A DNA stretch of 64,000 bases, from contig PS015140.1 of the NCBI GenBank assembly GCA_048213135.1, positions 1 through 64,000 of the forward strand, read 5' to 3'. Below the pieces are notes generated by a model. It ran no database searches, was not told the DNA's origin, and saw only the letters and a list, made by a program, of their open reading frames with translations. A program made the position numbers and the translations under genes. This DNA comes from Reclinomonas americana ATCC 50394 (taxonomy: Eukaryota > Jakobida > Jakobea > Jakobida). Positions 1 through 11,000 of this stretch are shown here, piece by piece. Within the stretch, counting starts at the first letter, position 1. Each line of letters starts with the position of its first letter.

Positions 1-739
1 GGGGAGAGAGAGAGGAAAGAAGGAGAGAGAGGGAGAGGGAGGAGGGGAGAGAGAGGGAGAGGGAGAGGGAGAGGGAAGAGGGAGAGGGAGAGGGGGAGAG
101 AGAGGGAGAGGAAGAGGGAGAGGGAGGGAGAGAGGGAGGGAGAGAAAGGGAGAGGGAGGGAGGGAGAAAGACAGAGAGAGAAAGAGACATAGACAAAGAA
201 AGACAGAGAGAGAAAGAGAAATGGACAGAGAAAGACAGGAGAGAAAGGAAGAGAGAGAGCGAGAGAGAAAACAAGACAACCAACAACACAGGGGCAAAGA
301 GACAGAGAAACAAGGAGAGACTGCCGAGACAAAAAGAGAGAAATCTCCCTCTGGCAGTCTGCCTTTCTGTTTTTCTGTCGCTGACATTGTACCTCTCTCT
401 CCCTCAGACGGACAGAGAGGGAGACACACAAATACTGAGAGAGAGAGAGAAGAGACAGAGAAAGAGAGACAAAAGGAGACTTCCAGAGACACAGGGAGAC
501 TTCCATAGACAAAGGGACACTGACAGAGACAAAGAGAGACTTCCAGAGAGAAAGGGGGACTGACAGAGAGAAAGGGAGACAAAGGGAGACTGACAGAGAC
601 AAAGGGAGACACTTAAACACAGAGGCAAAGAGACTCCAGAGACGAAGAGAGACCCCCACAGACAAAGGGAGACTGACAGATTTCCAGAGACCAAGGGAAC
701 CTGACATAGAGAAGAGAGAGAAGCACTCAAAATGCACAC
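1..739. repeat. Purine-rich GA/GGGA tract, no confident exon
   Basis: GAGA, GGGAGA and GACAGAGA units fill most of this stretch, with short less repetitive islands around 280-400 and 600-720. It lies downstream of the last exon I can place for the minus-strand gene, so on that gene's sense strand it is CT-rich, like other introns here. No further exon could be recognised. Confidence 0.6.
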
Positions 740-1908
740 CTCGCACAATCGCCTGGCCTTCTCCACACATCGAATGTACTCCACCGGAATGCTCAGCAGT
801 GTCGTCGGAGAACCACCACCAGCCATCGCCACAGCACCTCCTCCCCCCACACCTCCAAGACCTCCACCAGCAGGAGGGGGCACAGACACCACCAGCACAC
901 CTCCACTCGCACCTCCACTCGCACCACCTCCACTGCCCACCAGACCACCTCCACTGCTCCCTCCACTGCCCAGCTCCACTGCAACACCAGCAGCACCACT
1001 ACCACCACTTGACTGCATCAGTGGCGCACTGCCAACAGTGGCCGAGGAGGACGACAACGAGGAGGACAGTGAGGGAAGAGTGGTCGTCGGAGGTCCCACG
1101 CCCACTGCATTGCCACTGATGTTGCCACTGTTGCTGCTGCTGCTGCTGCTGCCTCCGACGGAGACAACAGTGGGGAGAGAGAGGGCAGGGCGGAGGGCGG
1201 ATTCAACGAGGTCGCTGAGTCGCTCCTGAGAAACGAAGGGGGAAGAAAGGTGAGAGGAAAGGGTGAGATAAATCGTCGCCTAAGGATGACTTAGGTGTTG
1301 ATAGGTGAGTGAGTGAGTGAGGAAGGCGGAAAGGGAGAGGAAGGGGAAGGGAAGGGTGAGTGAGTTAGTAAAGGAGTGAGTGTGCAAAAGTGTGCGTGTG
1401 CGTCAGTGTGTGAGTGTGAGAGTGTGAGAGAGTTTGCAGTGTGCGTGTAATTGTGTGTGTGTGATAGTGTGTGAGGAAGGGCGAGAAAGAGCGGAGAGTT
1501 AAGTGAAGAGTGTGAAAAAAACGTGCAAAAGTGTGCAAAAGTGTGCGAAAGTGTGTGATTGAGTGCGTGTTTGAGTGTGTGGGTGTGAGTGTGAGTGTAT
1601 GAGTGAGTGAGTGAGTGTGTGAGGAAGGGAGAGAAAGAGAGAAGAGTTGAGAGAGTGAAAAGTGTGCAAAAAGTGTGCAAAAATGTGTGTTTGAGTGTGT
1701 GTTTGAGTGTGTGAGTGTGAGTGTGTGAGTGTGAGTGTATAAGTGAGTGAGTGAGTGTGTGAGGAAGGGCGAGAAAGAGAGAAGAGTTGAGTGAGTGAAA
1801 AGTGTGCAAAAAGTGTGCAAAAGTGTGTGAGAGTGTGTGAGTGTGTGAGTGTTTGCACTTAACTGTGGCGGAGACGAGTTGCCGGAGAGCGCGATCCATT
1901 GCCGACAT
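740..1908 (-). CDS. Ser/Gly-rich protein of unknown function, 5' two exons (3' end not found)
   Basis: Two exons join in phase: 1908-1864 (MSAMDRALRQLVSAT, donor GTTAAG) and 1225-740 (acceptor CTCAG, donor GTGTGC). Together they give 177 residues. The N-terminus reads as an amphipathic helix across the junction (ALRQLVSAT then ERLSDLVESALR). A long Ser/Gly/Ala/Pro linker follows, then a second short helical segment with IPVEYIRCVEKARR just before the next donor. I do not recognise the family. The helix-linker-helix layout would suit a subunit of a nuclear complex, but that is a guess. Exon 2 has no stop before its donor, so coding must continue to the left, where the sequence is purine-repeat and possibly leaves the window. 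It shares a 168-bp divergent promoter with the ASPM gene. The low-complexity linker alone would not prove coding, but the clean splice sites and phase-0 junction do support it. Confidence 0.5.
1290..1860. repeat. GTGTGA-rich intronic array with three ~145-bp copies
   Basis: This is the first intron of the minus-strand Ser/Gly-rich gene. A GAGAAAGAG(A/C) core preceded by GTGTGTGAGGAAGG recurs near 1468, 1616 and 1757, spaced about 148 and 141 bp. Between the cores lie AAGTGTGCAAAAGTGTG-type runs. Confidence 0.7.
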
Positions 1909-2076
1909 CTTTGTTTGTGAGTGTGTTGGTGTTTGTGATTGAGTGTGAGGGTTACCGGCTAGTGTGTGTGTAACCTTTTCGGGGGAATTTCGACTGACCG
2001 TTGAAACGGTCTTTTTTTCCTTGCATTGTGTGAGATAGGAAAAGAGAGAGCAGTGTGTGTGTGTGTGTGATTGGAG
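1909..2076. promoter_or_regulatory. Divergent promoter of the Ser/Gly-rich gene and ASPM, with paired AACGG palindrome
   Basis: Only 168 bp separate the two start codons. The interval holds a perfect 16-bp inverted repeat, GACCGTTGAAACGGTC at 1996-2011, with 7-bp arms and a 2-bp spacer. It presents AACGG on both strands. AACGG is the core of MYB sites and of the plant mitosis-specific activator element. A T run follows at 2012-2018 and a GT run at 2053-2069. No clear TATA box is seen. Confidence 0.45.
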
Positions 2077-5000
2077 ATGGAGACGACGCGTGTGGAGGGT
2101 GTGGTGTTGGCCGATGGTGCGTTGCAGGAAGAGAGAGAGTCTTTTTCTTTGTCACTCTGCTTGTGTCATTCACAAAGGCCACTCCTTGTGCGCCCTCTCC
2201 ATTGCTTTCCCTCTGTGCGTCCTCTCCTTCACCAGCTTACTCTCTCTCTCCTCTCTCTCTTTCGTTCTTCGTTGCCTGCAAAGCCTGTTGTCATTCTGCT
2301 CTCCTTTCCTCACACGCCGATCTTTTCCTTCCCCTCCTTCTCTACCTTCTCCACTTCTCCACCTTCCCCTCATACTTCCTTATACCCCTTCCCCTCCTCC
2401 TCCTCCTTCCCCCTCCTTCCCCACTCTTCCNNNNNNNNNNNNNNNNNNNNNNNNNNNNNNNNNNNNNNNNNNNNNNNNNNNNNNNNNNNNNNNNNNNNNN
2501 NNNNNNNNNNNNNNNNNNNNNNNNNNNNNNNNNNNNNNNNNNNNNNNNNNNNNNNNNNNNNNNNNNNNNNNNNNNNNNNNNNNNNNNNNNNNNNNNNNNN
2601 NNNNNNNNNNNNNNNNNNNNNNNNNNNNNNNNNNNNNNNNNNNNNNNNNNNNNNNNNNNNNNNNNNNNNNNNNNNNNNNNNNNNNNNNNNNNNNNNNNNN
2701 NNNNNNNNNNNNNNNNNNNNNNNNNNNNNNNNNNNNNNNNNNNNNNNNNNNNNNNNNNNNNNNNNNNNNNNNNNNNNNNNNNNNNNNNNNNNNNNNNNNN
2801 NNNNNNNNNNNNNNNNNNNNNNNNNNNNNNNNNNNNNNNNNNNNNNNNNNNNNNNNNNNNNNNNNNNNNCCTTCCCCTCCTTCCCCCTCCTTACCCCTCT
2901 CCTCCCCCTCTCTTCCCCTCCTTCCCCTCCTTCCCCTTCTCTTCCCCTTCTCTTCCCCTCATTCCCCCTCCTCCACCTCCTCTTACACTCCTTCCCCCTC
3001 CTTCCCCCTCCTTCCCCCACCTTCTCCCCCCTTTGCCATTCACCTCACCTCCCCTTCCCCTCGTACAGCCGACAAGGAAAACACCTTCACCACCATCAAG
3101 CGCTCCTCGGTGAACCCCTTCACCAACCCACAGAATGCGCTCCTCCGCCAAGGACACAAGCACTCGCGCACTTTCAGCGGTGCCAGCATCTCGCTGCAGA
3201 ACATGGGCACTCCGCCACTCGCGGCCACCAACATCAAGGCCTCAGAGGTCGCCTCGCCCGCCGTGTCGTGCACCAGTGCCAGCACGGAGGTGGCCACCAC
3301 GTCGAAGAAGGTTCGTGAGAAAGGAGAAGAGAAGAGAAAAAGGGCATTGTCCCTCATTCTTGCCATCCTTCCATCCGACTCCTTCCCCTCCCGTCCTCCT
3401 CTCTGTGCACTCCGACTTACCCCCAGCCTTATCGTGAAACTCCTTCTTTCTCTCCATCCTTGCCAACCTTCTCTTTCTCGAATAACCCATTTCCAGCGCG
3501 TCCCTTCCTCATCCTGATGTTCTTCTCTTTCCCTGTTACTCTTCCTCTTCTCTTTCTCCTTCTTCCTCATCGTTTTCTTGCTCTTGTTCTCCATCTGTTC
3601 TTACTCTTGTTATCCTCTCAATCTTTCTCCTCCTGCCGTTGCTTTTCCCCTTGCCCTTGTTCTTCCTATTCCTCATTCCCGTCTCCTTCTCTTCTCTTCC
3701 TTTTCCTCGTTCCCCTTCTTCTCCTTCCCCGTCTCCTTCCTCATTTCCCTCCTCTCCTTCTCCTTCTCTCCACCCTTTCCCTTCTCCTTCCCCTTCTCCA
3801 TTCCCTTCCCCTTCTCCATTCCCTTCCCCTTCTCCATTCCCTTCCCCTTCTCCATTCCCTTCTCTTTTGCCTTCTCATTCTCCCTTCCCCTCTCCTTTCC
3901 CTTCTCCTTTCCCTTCTCCTTTCCCTTCTCCTTTCCTTTCTCCTTTACCTTCTCTCTTCCCCCTTCTTCTTTCCCTTCTCCTTTCCCTTCTCGTTTCCCT
4001 TCTCCTTTCCCTTCCCCCGTTTCCCTTCCCCCTTTCCCTTCCCCTTTTCCCGTCCCCTTTCCCTTCCCCCTCACCCTTCCCCCTCACCCTTCCCCCTCAC
4101 CCTTCCCCCTCACCCTCCTTTCCCCATTCTCCCTTTCCTGCTACAGCGCCGCTCAACTGCCAGCGAGAAGAAAAACAAGAGACGCTCGTCATCCGTCGAC
4201 GAACTGCAGCCAGTGCTCTTTATTCGCGCCTCCCGCGAGTTGCGCTTCTCACTGGAGGGCACCAAGAAGACCGCCGCAGCAGCCAAAGATAAGCAGGCGA
4301 CGCCTCCCCCTACCGCCGCGGCTGTGGCGGCAGTCGAGGAGGTGGTGGTAAAGGAGAAGGAGGAGGAAGACGAGGGCCCGCTTGACGATCTCCCGCAATT
4401 GGAGCTAGTGGCCTTTTCACAGACTCCGTGGGTCGAATTTGCCAACGCCGTGCCCGGCGAGACCTCGGTGCAGCGACTGGTGTTGCGCAACACAGGCATG
4501 CAGGCGCGTGCAGTGCGACTGGCCAAGCTCCCCGATCAGACCACGTGGAAAGTGCGTCAGCTGCCGCAGGTGGACACGGACACCATCACCGTGGCCTCGT
4601 TTGCGACGGCGGTGCTGCACATTGAGTGGACGCCGGCTGATTTCGGGGGCGTCAAGGGCAGCCTCCTGCTGATGATGGACGGCAGATTCCGTCTGCAGGT
4701 GCACCTGGCCGGTCACACGGTGGACGCCGCCAAGTGTCGAAAGGTGTGAGGGTGGGCAGTGGCATGATTCCTTTTTCCGCCATTCCTCTTTTTTTACTGC
4801 TTCTTCCCTCCCCTTTCCCTTCCCGCTCATTTCCTCTCTGTGCAGCGCAAGGCCGCCAAGCCCGCCACTCGTGACCCAGACCTGATCAAACGTCAGCACA
4901 CTGCCGATCAGGTTTGCTTTTCTCCTGTTTTTATCCTTTTATGTGTCCCACCCACTCATCCTTCTCCCCTCTCCCACAGTCGACCGCCGACTTGAGCTGC

Positions 5001-8000
5001 GTTTCGGCGGCGACCACTGCCGTCGAAACCTCGGCGGTGGCGAGGCCAGCGGCGGATCGCGAGGGGTTCCGCGCCGTCAAACTGGATCGGCGAATCTTGG
5101 AGGGCACTGTCGGCGTCCCGGCCGCGCAGCGCAAAGCGCCGACCAAGGCCAAGGAATTCAACCTGGGCGTGGGCGGCACTCGTGTCGGTCTGCCGGACAA
5201 GCCCACCGACACATCGTCGGTGGCTGTCGAAGACGCGCCGCCGGTCAGCGCCAGGTCCGAGACAGCGGAGGTCAAGAAAAAGGCCAAGGTGGTGGTGGAG
5301 ACCACCACCAAGAAGGAGGTCAAGACGGCAGCCGCTCCAGCTCCCACCAAGAAGCAGCCGCTAAAGCCTGCCGCTGCCGCTGCGCCAGCTGCGCCCAGTG
5401 TCAAGCCAGCTGATGCACCGACGGCCGGCAAGTCGCTGTACCGCAACCCCGGTCAATTCAAGGCGGGTGGTGCCGGCAAGGGCCTGCAATTGAAGAAGCT
5501 GCCTGGCCGCAAGCAGCCTTCTACTGCCGCCGCCGCCGCCGCCGATGCTTCGTTTGCCACCGAAGGCGACGATGCTGCGTCGTTGATGGATGCCAGGTTT
5601 GCGTATCCAGCTTTTCTTTTTCTTCTCTCCTCCCCGCTCACCACCCCTTTCCCCCACCTTCGCAGCATGACGAGCAATGTGTCTGTGGCCTCCTCGTCGT
5701 TCCGCTCCGTGACCCGCTTCAGTACGGCCTCCAATGTGACGCACTCGCAGCGCTCACGCAACATGTTTGCCGAGGACCGCTGGATGGAGAAGCAGGAGCG
5801 CGCCTTCCTCAACTTCCTCAATCACATGCTGCTGCGCTCAAACGAAACTGTCGACGCCTTCTCCAACCACATTGACGTGCGTCGCTTGTCATCGTCGGCT
5901 CCGGAGGGCGACACACGCGACGCGGTCATGCTGCCGATTCGGTGTCTGGAGAAGAACCGCAAACTGCGCTCGATTCGTCGACGCGCCTGCGTGCTCTTCC
6001 AGAACGACGCTTTCGGCCACATGATTCAAGTGCTGGAGCAGGAGATCGAAACCGGCCGCCTGGCCACACGCAGCGATCGCCCGCTGCATGCCGACGTCGG
6101 TCTGCAGGGACACTTCCTCAATCTCCTCCTCTGCTACAACCCCATCTGGCTGCGCCTCGGTCTCGAAACGCTCTTCAACGAGATCATTCCCATGGCCTCG
6201 TACGACGACGTGACGACGCTGCGCGACTACATTCGCCAGGTTGGAATGCAGATTTTGCTGGTTTCTTCATGGTGCGCGCTCACTCTACTCGTCTCGCGCA
6301 GCGTCTCATTTTCCACGAGGAGGTGGCCAGTCAGTACAGCAACTCGGCCGGCATTCTGCAGCAGGACGAGTTTGCCACGCGCATGAGCCACATGACCCTC
6401 TGCCGCTTCTTCATTCTGGTGCTCTTCCTGGATGTTGCGAAGCGTCAGCGCATCTTGCCCGAGGATATCTGCCTGTTTACGACGGTGAGTCACGGGAGAC
6501 AGTTTCTGGTGCGCTGTCTTTCTCTCCTTTTTTTGCGAAGAGCTCACATGCCTCGACGGAACAGACGGCATCGATCAAATCGAGCAAGAACCTGCTGGTG
6601 GAGTACACCCGGCTGTTTATGAGCGGCGAAGGCAATGTCATTCGCCATCTGCGGCTGCTGGGCTACGAGGTGTGTCGCACATGTGAAGATGAGTAACTGG
6701 TCGCTTGTTTCGCTCAATCATTCGCGCCAGGTGACCTGTGAGCAATCGCCACTGGAGGAGTACAACTTTGCCACCACCGACCTCGCTGTGGATTTGCGCG
6801 ATGGTCTGCGTCTGTGCAAGCTGATTGAGAAACTCGGCGGCCGTCAGGATATCTGCAAGGTTGGCAGACGTGCCTGGTTTTTCATCTGCATTCTTCCTCT
6901 CTCGCTCCTGTCGCTGCTTTTCAACTTCATTTCGACTCTCATTTCTTCGTCTCTTCCCTCACCTTCTCTCCTACCTCGTTTCCCTCGTCTTACTTTCTCT
7001 TCCCTCGCCTTCTTACCCTCTTCTCTCCATCAGCTCTCGCGTCGTTCCTTCCCTCTCCCTGCCTTCCATGTCCCTTCCTCTCCGTCCCTCTTCCTCTTCC
7101 CTTCCTCTTCCTGTTGCTCTTGCTCTTGCTCTTGCTCTTGCTCTTGCTCTTGCTCTTGCTCTTGCTCTTGCTCTTGCTCTTGCTCTTGCTCTTGCTCTTN
7201 NNNNNNNNNNNNNNNNNNNAGGAAGAGGAAGAGGAAGAGGAAGAGGAAGAGGAAGAGGAAGAGGAAGAGGAAGAGGAAGAGGAAGAGGAAGAGGAAGAGG
7301 AAGAGAAAGAGGAAGAGCAAGAGCAAGAGCNNNNNNNNNNNNNNNNNNNNCTTCCTCTTCCTCTTCCTCTTCCTCTTCCTCTTCCTCTTCCTCTTCTTCC
7401 TCTTCCTCTTCCTCTTCCTCTTCCTCTTCCTCATCCTCATCCTCTTCCTCATCCTCTTCCTCATCCTCTTCCTCATCCCCTTCCTCATCCTCTCCCTTCT
7501 CCCTTCTCCCATCTCCCTTCTCCCTTCTCCCTTCTCCCTTCTCCCTTCTCCCTTCTCCCTTCTCCCATCTCCCTTCTCCCTTCTCCCTTCTCCCATCCCC
7601 CTTCCCCCTTCGCCCCTTCCCCTTCCCCCTTCGCCCCTTCCTCACCTCCCCCCTCACACAGACCCTTCGCATGCCGGCTGCAAACGCCTCGCAAAAGACC
7701 TTCAACGTGGAGGTCGCGCTCAAGGCGCTGCAGGAGGCCGGTGTGGACCTGTCGGACTTCATGTGCAACTCCCTGTCGGAGACGCGCGACTTGGATGAGA
7801 CTGTCGGTGAGCACGCAATACCTTCTTCCGTTACCTTTTCTTCTTGACTCTTACTGCGTGCTCCGCAGGCGACGAAGAGGACATTATGTTCCTCCGTCTG
7901 GCCAAGACCAACAAGCGCGTGATCACCGCCAAGGACATTGTCACCGGTCACCGTCAGCGAACACTGGCATTGTTGTGGAAGATCATTGCCCACTGGCAGA

Positions 8001-11000
8001 TTCCGGCGCTGGTCAATGTGGCCGAGTTGCGCGAGGAGACGCAGCGCATCTTCAACCGGTTCCCGATCCTGAAGGTGCAGTGCGATAAGCGATGATGAAG
8101 AGTTGGCTGGCTTTGAAAAATACTTACTTGTCGATTTTGTCGCAGGCTCACGCCACTCAAACCGATCGCACCAAGCACTACTTCCGCGCCGAGGAGCTGC
8201 AGACGCTTCTCGAGTGGACACAAGCCGTGTGCGAAATCTACAACTACTCAGTCACCAACTTTACCAGCTCGTTTGGCGACGGCAAGGCGTTGTGCCTGCT
8301 CATTCACCACTACCAGCCTGGCTTGCTGCCGCTCGATTCGATTCGCGAGACTCGCAGTGACATTGCCGGTCGCGAGCATGGAGGCAGCGACGGGGAGGGC
8401 GACGAGGAGATGGACGAGAGTGAGGTATGCCGCTGTGGCGGAGATCGACCACGCGGCTCTTTATTGTCCTCACACTTAAGTCCACGCGCAGCGCAAGGTG
8501 TGGCGCATGAGTTTCAGCCCGACCACTGGCCGACCGGCGCCCGCCCTGCGAACGTTGCTGGACAACGAGAAGCAGAATCTGCTGCTGGCCGCCCGCATGT
8601 CGCAGCAACTCGGCAATGTGCCACTGATTGGTGAGCGAAAGTCGCTCATTTCGTCTTGCTCATCCTTCCCCCTCCCTCACACACCTCCCTTGCAGTGAAC
8701 ATTGCCGACATGCACGACCAGATTCCAGACGAAAAGGTGGTCATCACCTTTGTGGCGTACCTGGCCAATCGCCTGCTCGACCTGCGCAAGGGCAGCCAGG
8801 CGGCCTATGTCATTCAGAATTGGTGGCTGAACATCAAGGCCAAGCGTCAACTGGCGGCCTCCAAACAGGCTGCTGGCACCATTGGCCGTGCGTTCCGCGG
8901 TTTCCTGGAGCGCAAGGAGGCCACACGACGCGAGAGAGCGGCGAAGCGCATCCAAGCCGCGTGGCGCGCCAGCTGCTGCCGCGCACAAGTGCGCGTGTTG
9001 CGTGCCGAGCGCGCTCAAGACGATGTGGTGGTGGCTCGAGTGCTGACCGCAGTGCGCTCGCGGTACGACGAGATGACTGTGGCGTTCAGGCAGAAGCGCG
9101 CCGAGCTGGCGTCTGTGTGCATTCAGGTGTGGTCGCCAAAGTTGAAGCAAAGGCACAGAATCCGTGAGCTCACTCTCTTTTTTCATCGCAGTCGTGGTTC
9201 CGCGCTGCGATCGCGCACCGTCGATATGTAACTCTCCGCGGTGGTTTTACCAAGCTGCAGGCCATGTGGCGCGCTCGCGCATCACGCCGTTCGTTCTTGC
9301 AGCTGCGACAGGCCACTGTTTGCTTGCAGGCGCATGCCCGAGCGTGGTCGGCCTCGCGCCGTTTCCTGGCAATCAAGTCTGCCGCCATTCACCTGCAAGG
9401 CGTGTGGCGACACCGCCAGTTCCGCCAGCGGCTGGCACAGGTGAGCAGAGAAAGAAGCGAGTGGCCGTGGTGATTACATTGCTGACATTTGGTATCTGTG
9501 TGTGCACAGCTCCGTCTGGCGTTCAACAAGGCTGCCGCGCTCATTCAGCGTCGTTTTGCGGTGTATCGCGCACGTCGTGAGTACCTGGCCACCATGCAAA
9601 AGATTGCCGCCGTGCAGCGTCAGTGCAAGAAGTGGTGAGTGGCAGTTGAGGGGAAGGAAAAACGAAGGGAGGGTGAGAAGGGGGGAGATTCGGGGAGGTC
9701 TTTGTCATATCTCTTTCAGTTTTCTATATAACACCATGAGTCTCTCAGCATGTCTGCGTATCAGACTGCCTTGGCTGCGGGATTACTCGTGGTTCCAGTC
9801 TCGATTGAGTTCTCTATCTGTCTCTTTCATGCACACGCTTGTTTGTCCTCCGTTTTTTGCTCTCTCTCTCTCTCCTTTTGCGCTGTTCATTTGTTGGAAT
9901 TATGCCCATTGATTGTTTCCACGGCCATTTTCTCGCTCCCTTTATTCCTGCTCTTTCGTACACTTATCATCGGACGCGTTCCAGACTCTGCCTCTGCCTT
10001 ACGGGCTGTGAGTTTTCTGGTTTCCCTTTCCTGCCTCTCTCTCGCACACATTGTCTGTCTCTCACTGCCTCTTTCTCTCTCTCTCTCCGCCTTTCTCTCA
10101 CTGCCTCTTTCTCTCACTACCTCTTCTCTCACTGCCTCCTTCTCTCACTGCCTTTCTTGCACTGCCTCCTTCTCTCACTACCTCTTCTCTCACTGCCTCC
10201 TTCTCTCTCCGCCTTTCTTGCACTGCCTCCTTCTCTCACTGCCTTCTTCTCTCACTGCCTCCTTCTCTCACTGCCTCCTTCTCTCACTGCCTTCTTCTCT
10301 CACTGCCTCCTTCTCTCACTGCCTCCTTCTCTCACTGCCTCTCTCTCGCACCCACACTACCTCTCACTTCTGTTCTTCCTTTCCCTATTTGCGAATCTCC
10401 TTGTACAGGCTGGCAACGAGGCAGCAGAGCGCAACTGTCATCCAATCCGCCTGGCGCCAATTCATCGTCCGCCGCCAGTATGCTTCCCAGATGGCATCGC
10501 TCGTGCGTGTGCAGTCGTTCATCCGTGGCCGTCTTGTTCGAGCGCGCTTTGTGGCCAGTCGGCAGGCTGCAATTCGACTGCAATCCGTCGTTCGCATGGT
10601 ACGATTTGTTCCTCACATGGAGTCCTTTCGATTGTAATCTCACGCCTCGCTACATTTCGCGTAGCACTCTGCACGCACTCACTTCCTGCGCCAACGCTCT
10701 GCGGTGACGACTCTTTCCGCTGCATATCGCAGCTGGAAGCAGCAGCGACAGTACACGCAACAGCGCACCGCCGCCATCAAGCTTCAGTCGATGGCTCGCA
10801 TGTCGGCGCAACGCAAGAGGTGCGTATTATCAATCGCAAAGCCCTCGCATGTCAAGCTCTCTCTTGTCTCACTTGCCGCCGATGCACAGCTTCATGGTCA
10901 CCAAGAGCGCCACGATTGTGGTGCAGTCGGCGTACCGTGCGCTGGTGGCCCGACGGGCAGTGACAGCCATGCGCCATGCTCGCCTGCTGCGAGCCACCAT

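Noticed and set aside
404-739. Continuation of the minus-strand Ser/Gly-rich protein through the Ser/Leu/Cys-rich frame
   Set aside because: Composition changes abruptly to translated GACAGAGA repeat right after a GTGTGC donor at 739, so this is read as intron.
10051-10707. Leu/Ser-rich frame resembling a membrane protein in an ASPM intron
   Set aside because: It is the translated CTCACTGCCTCCTT minisatellite, bounded by good splice sites.
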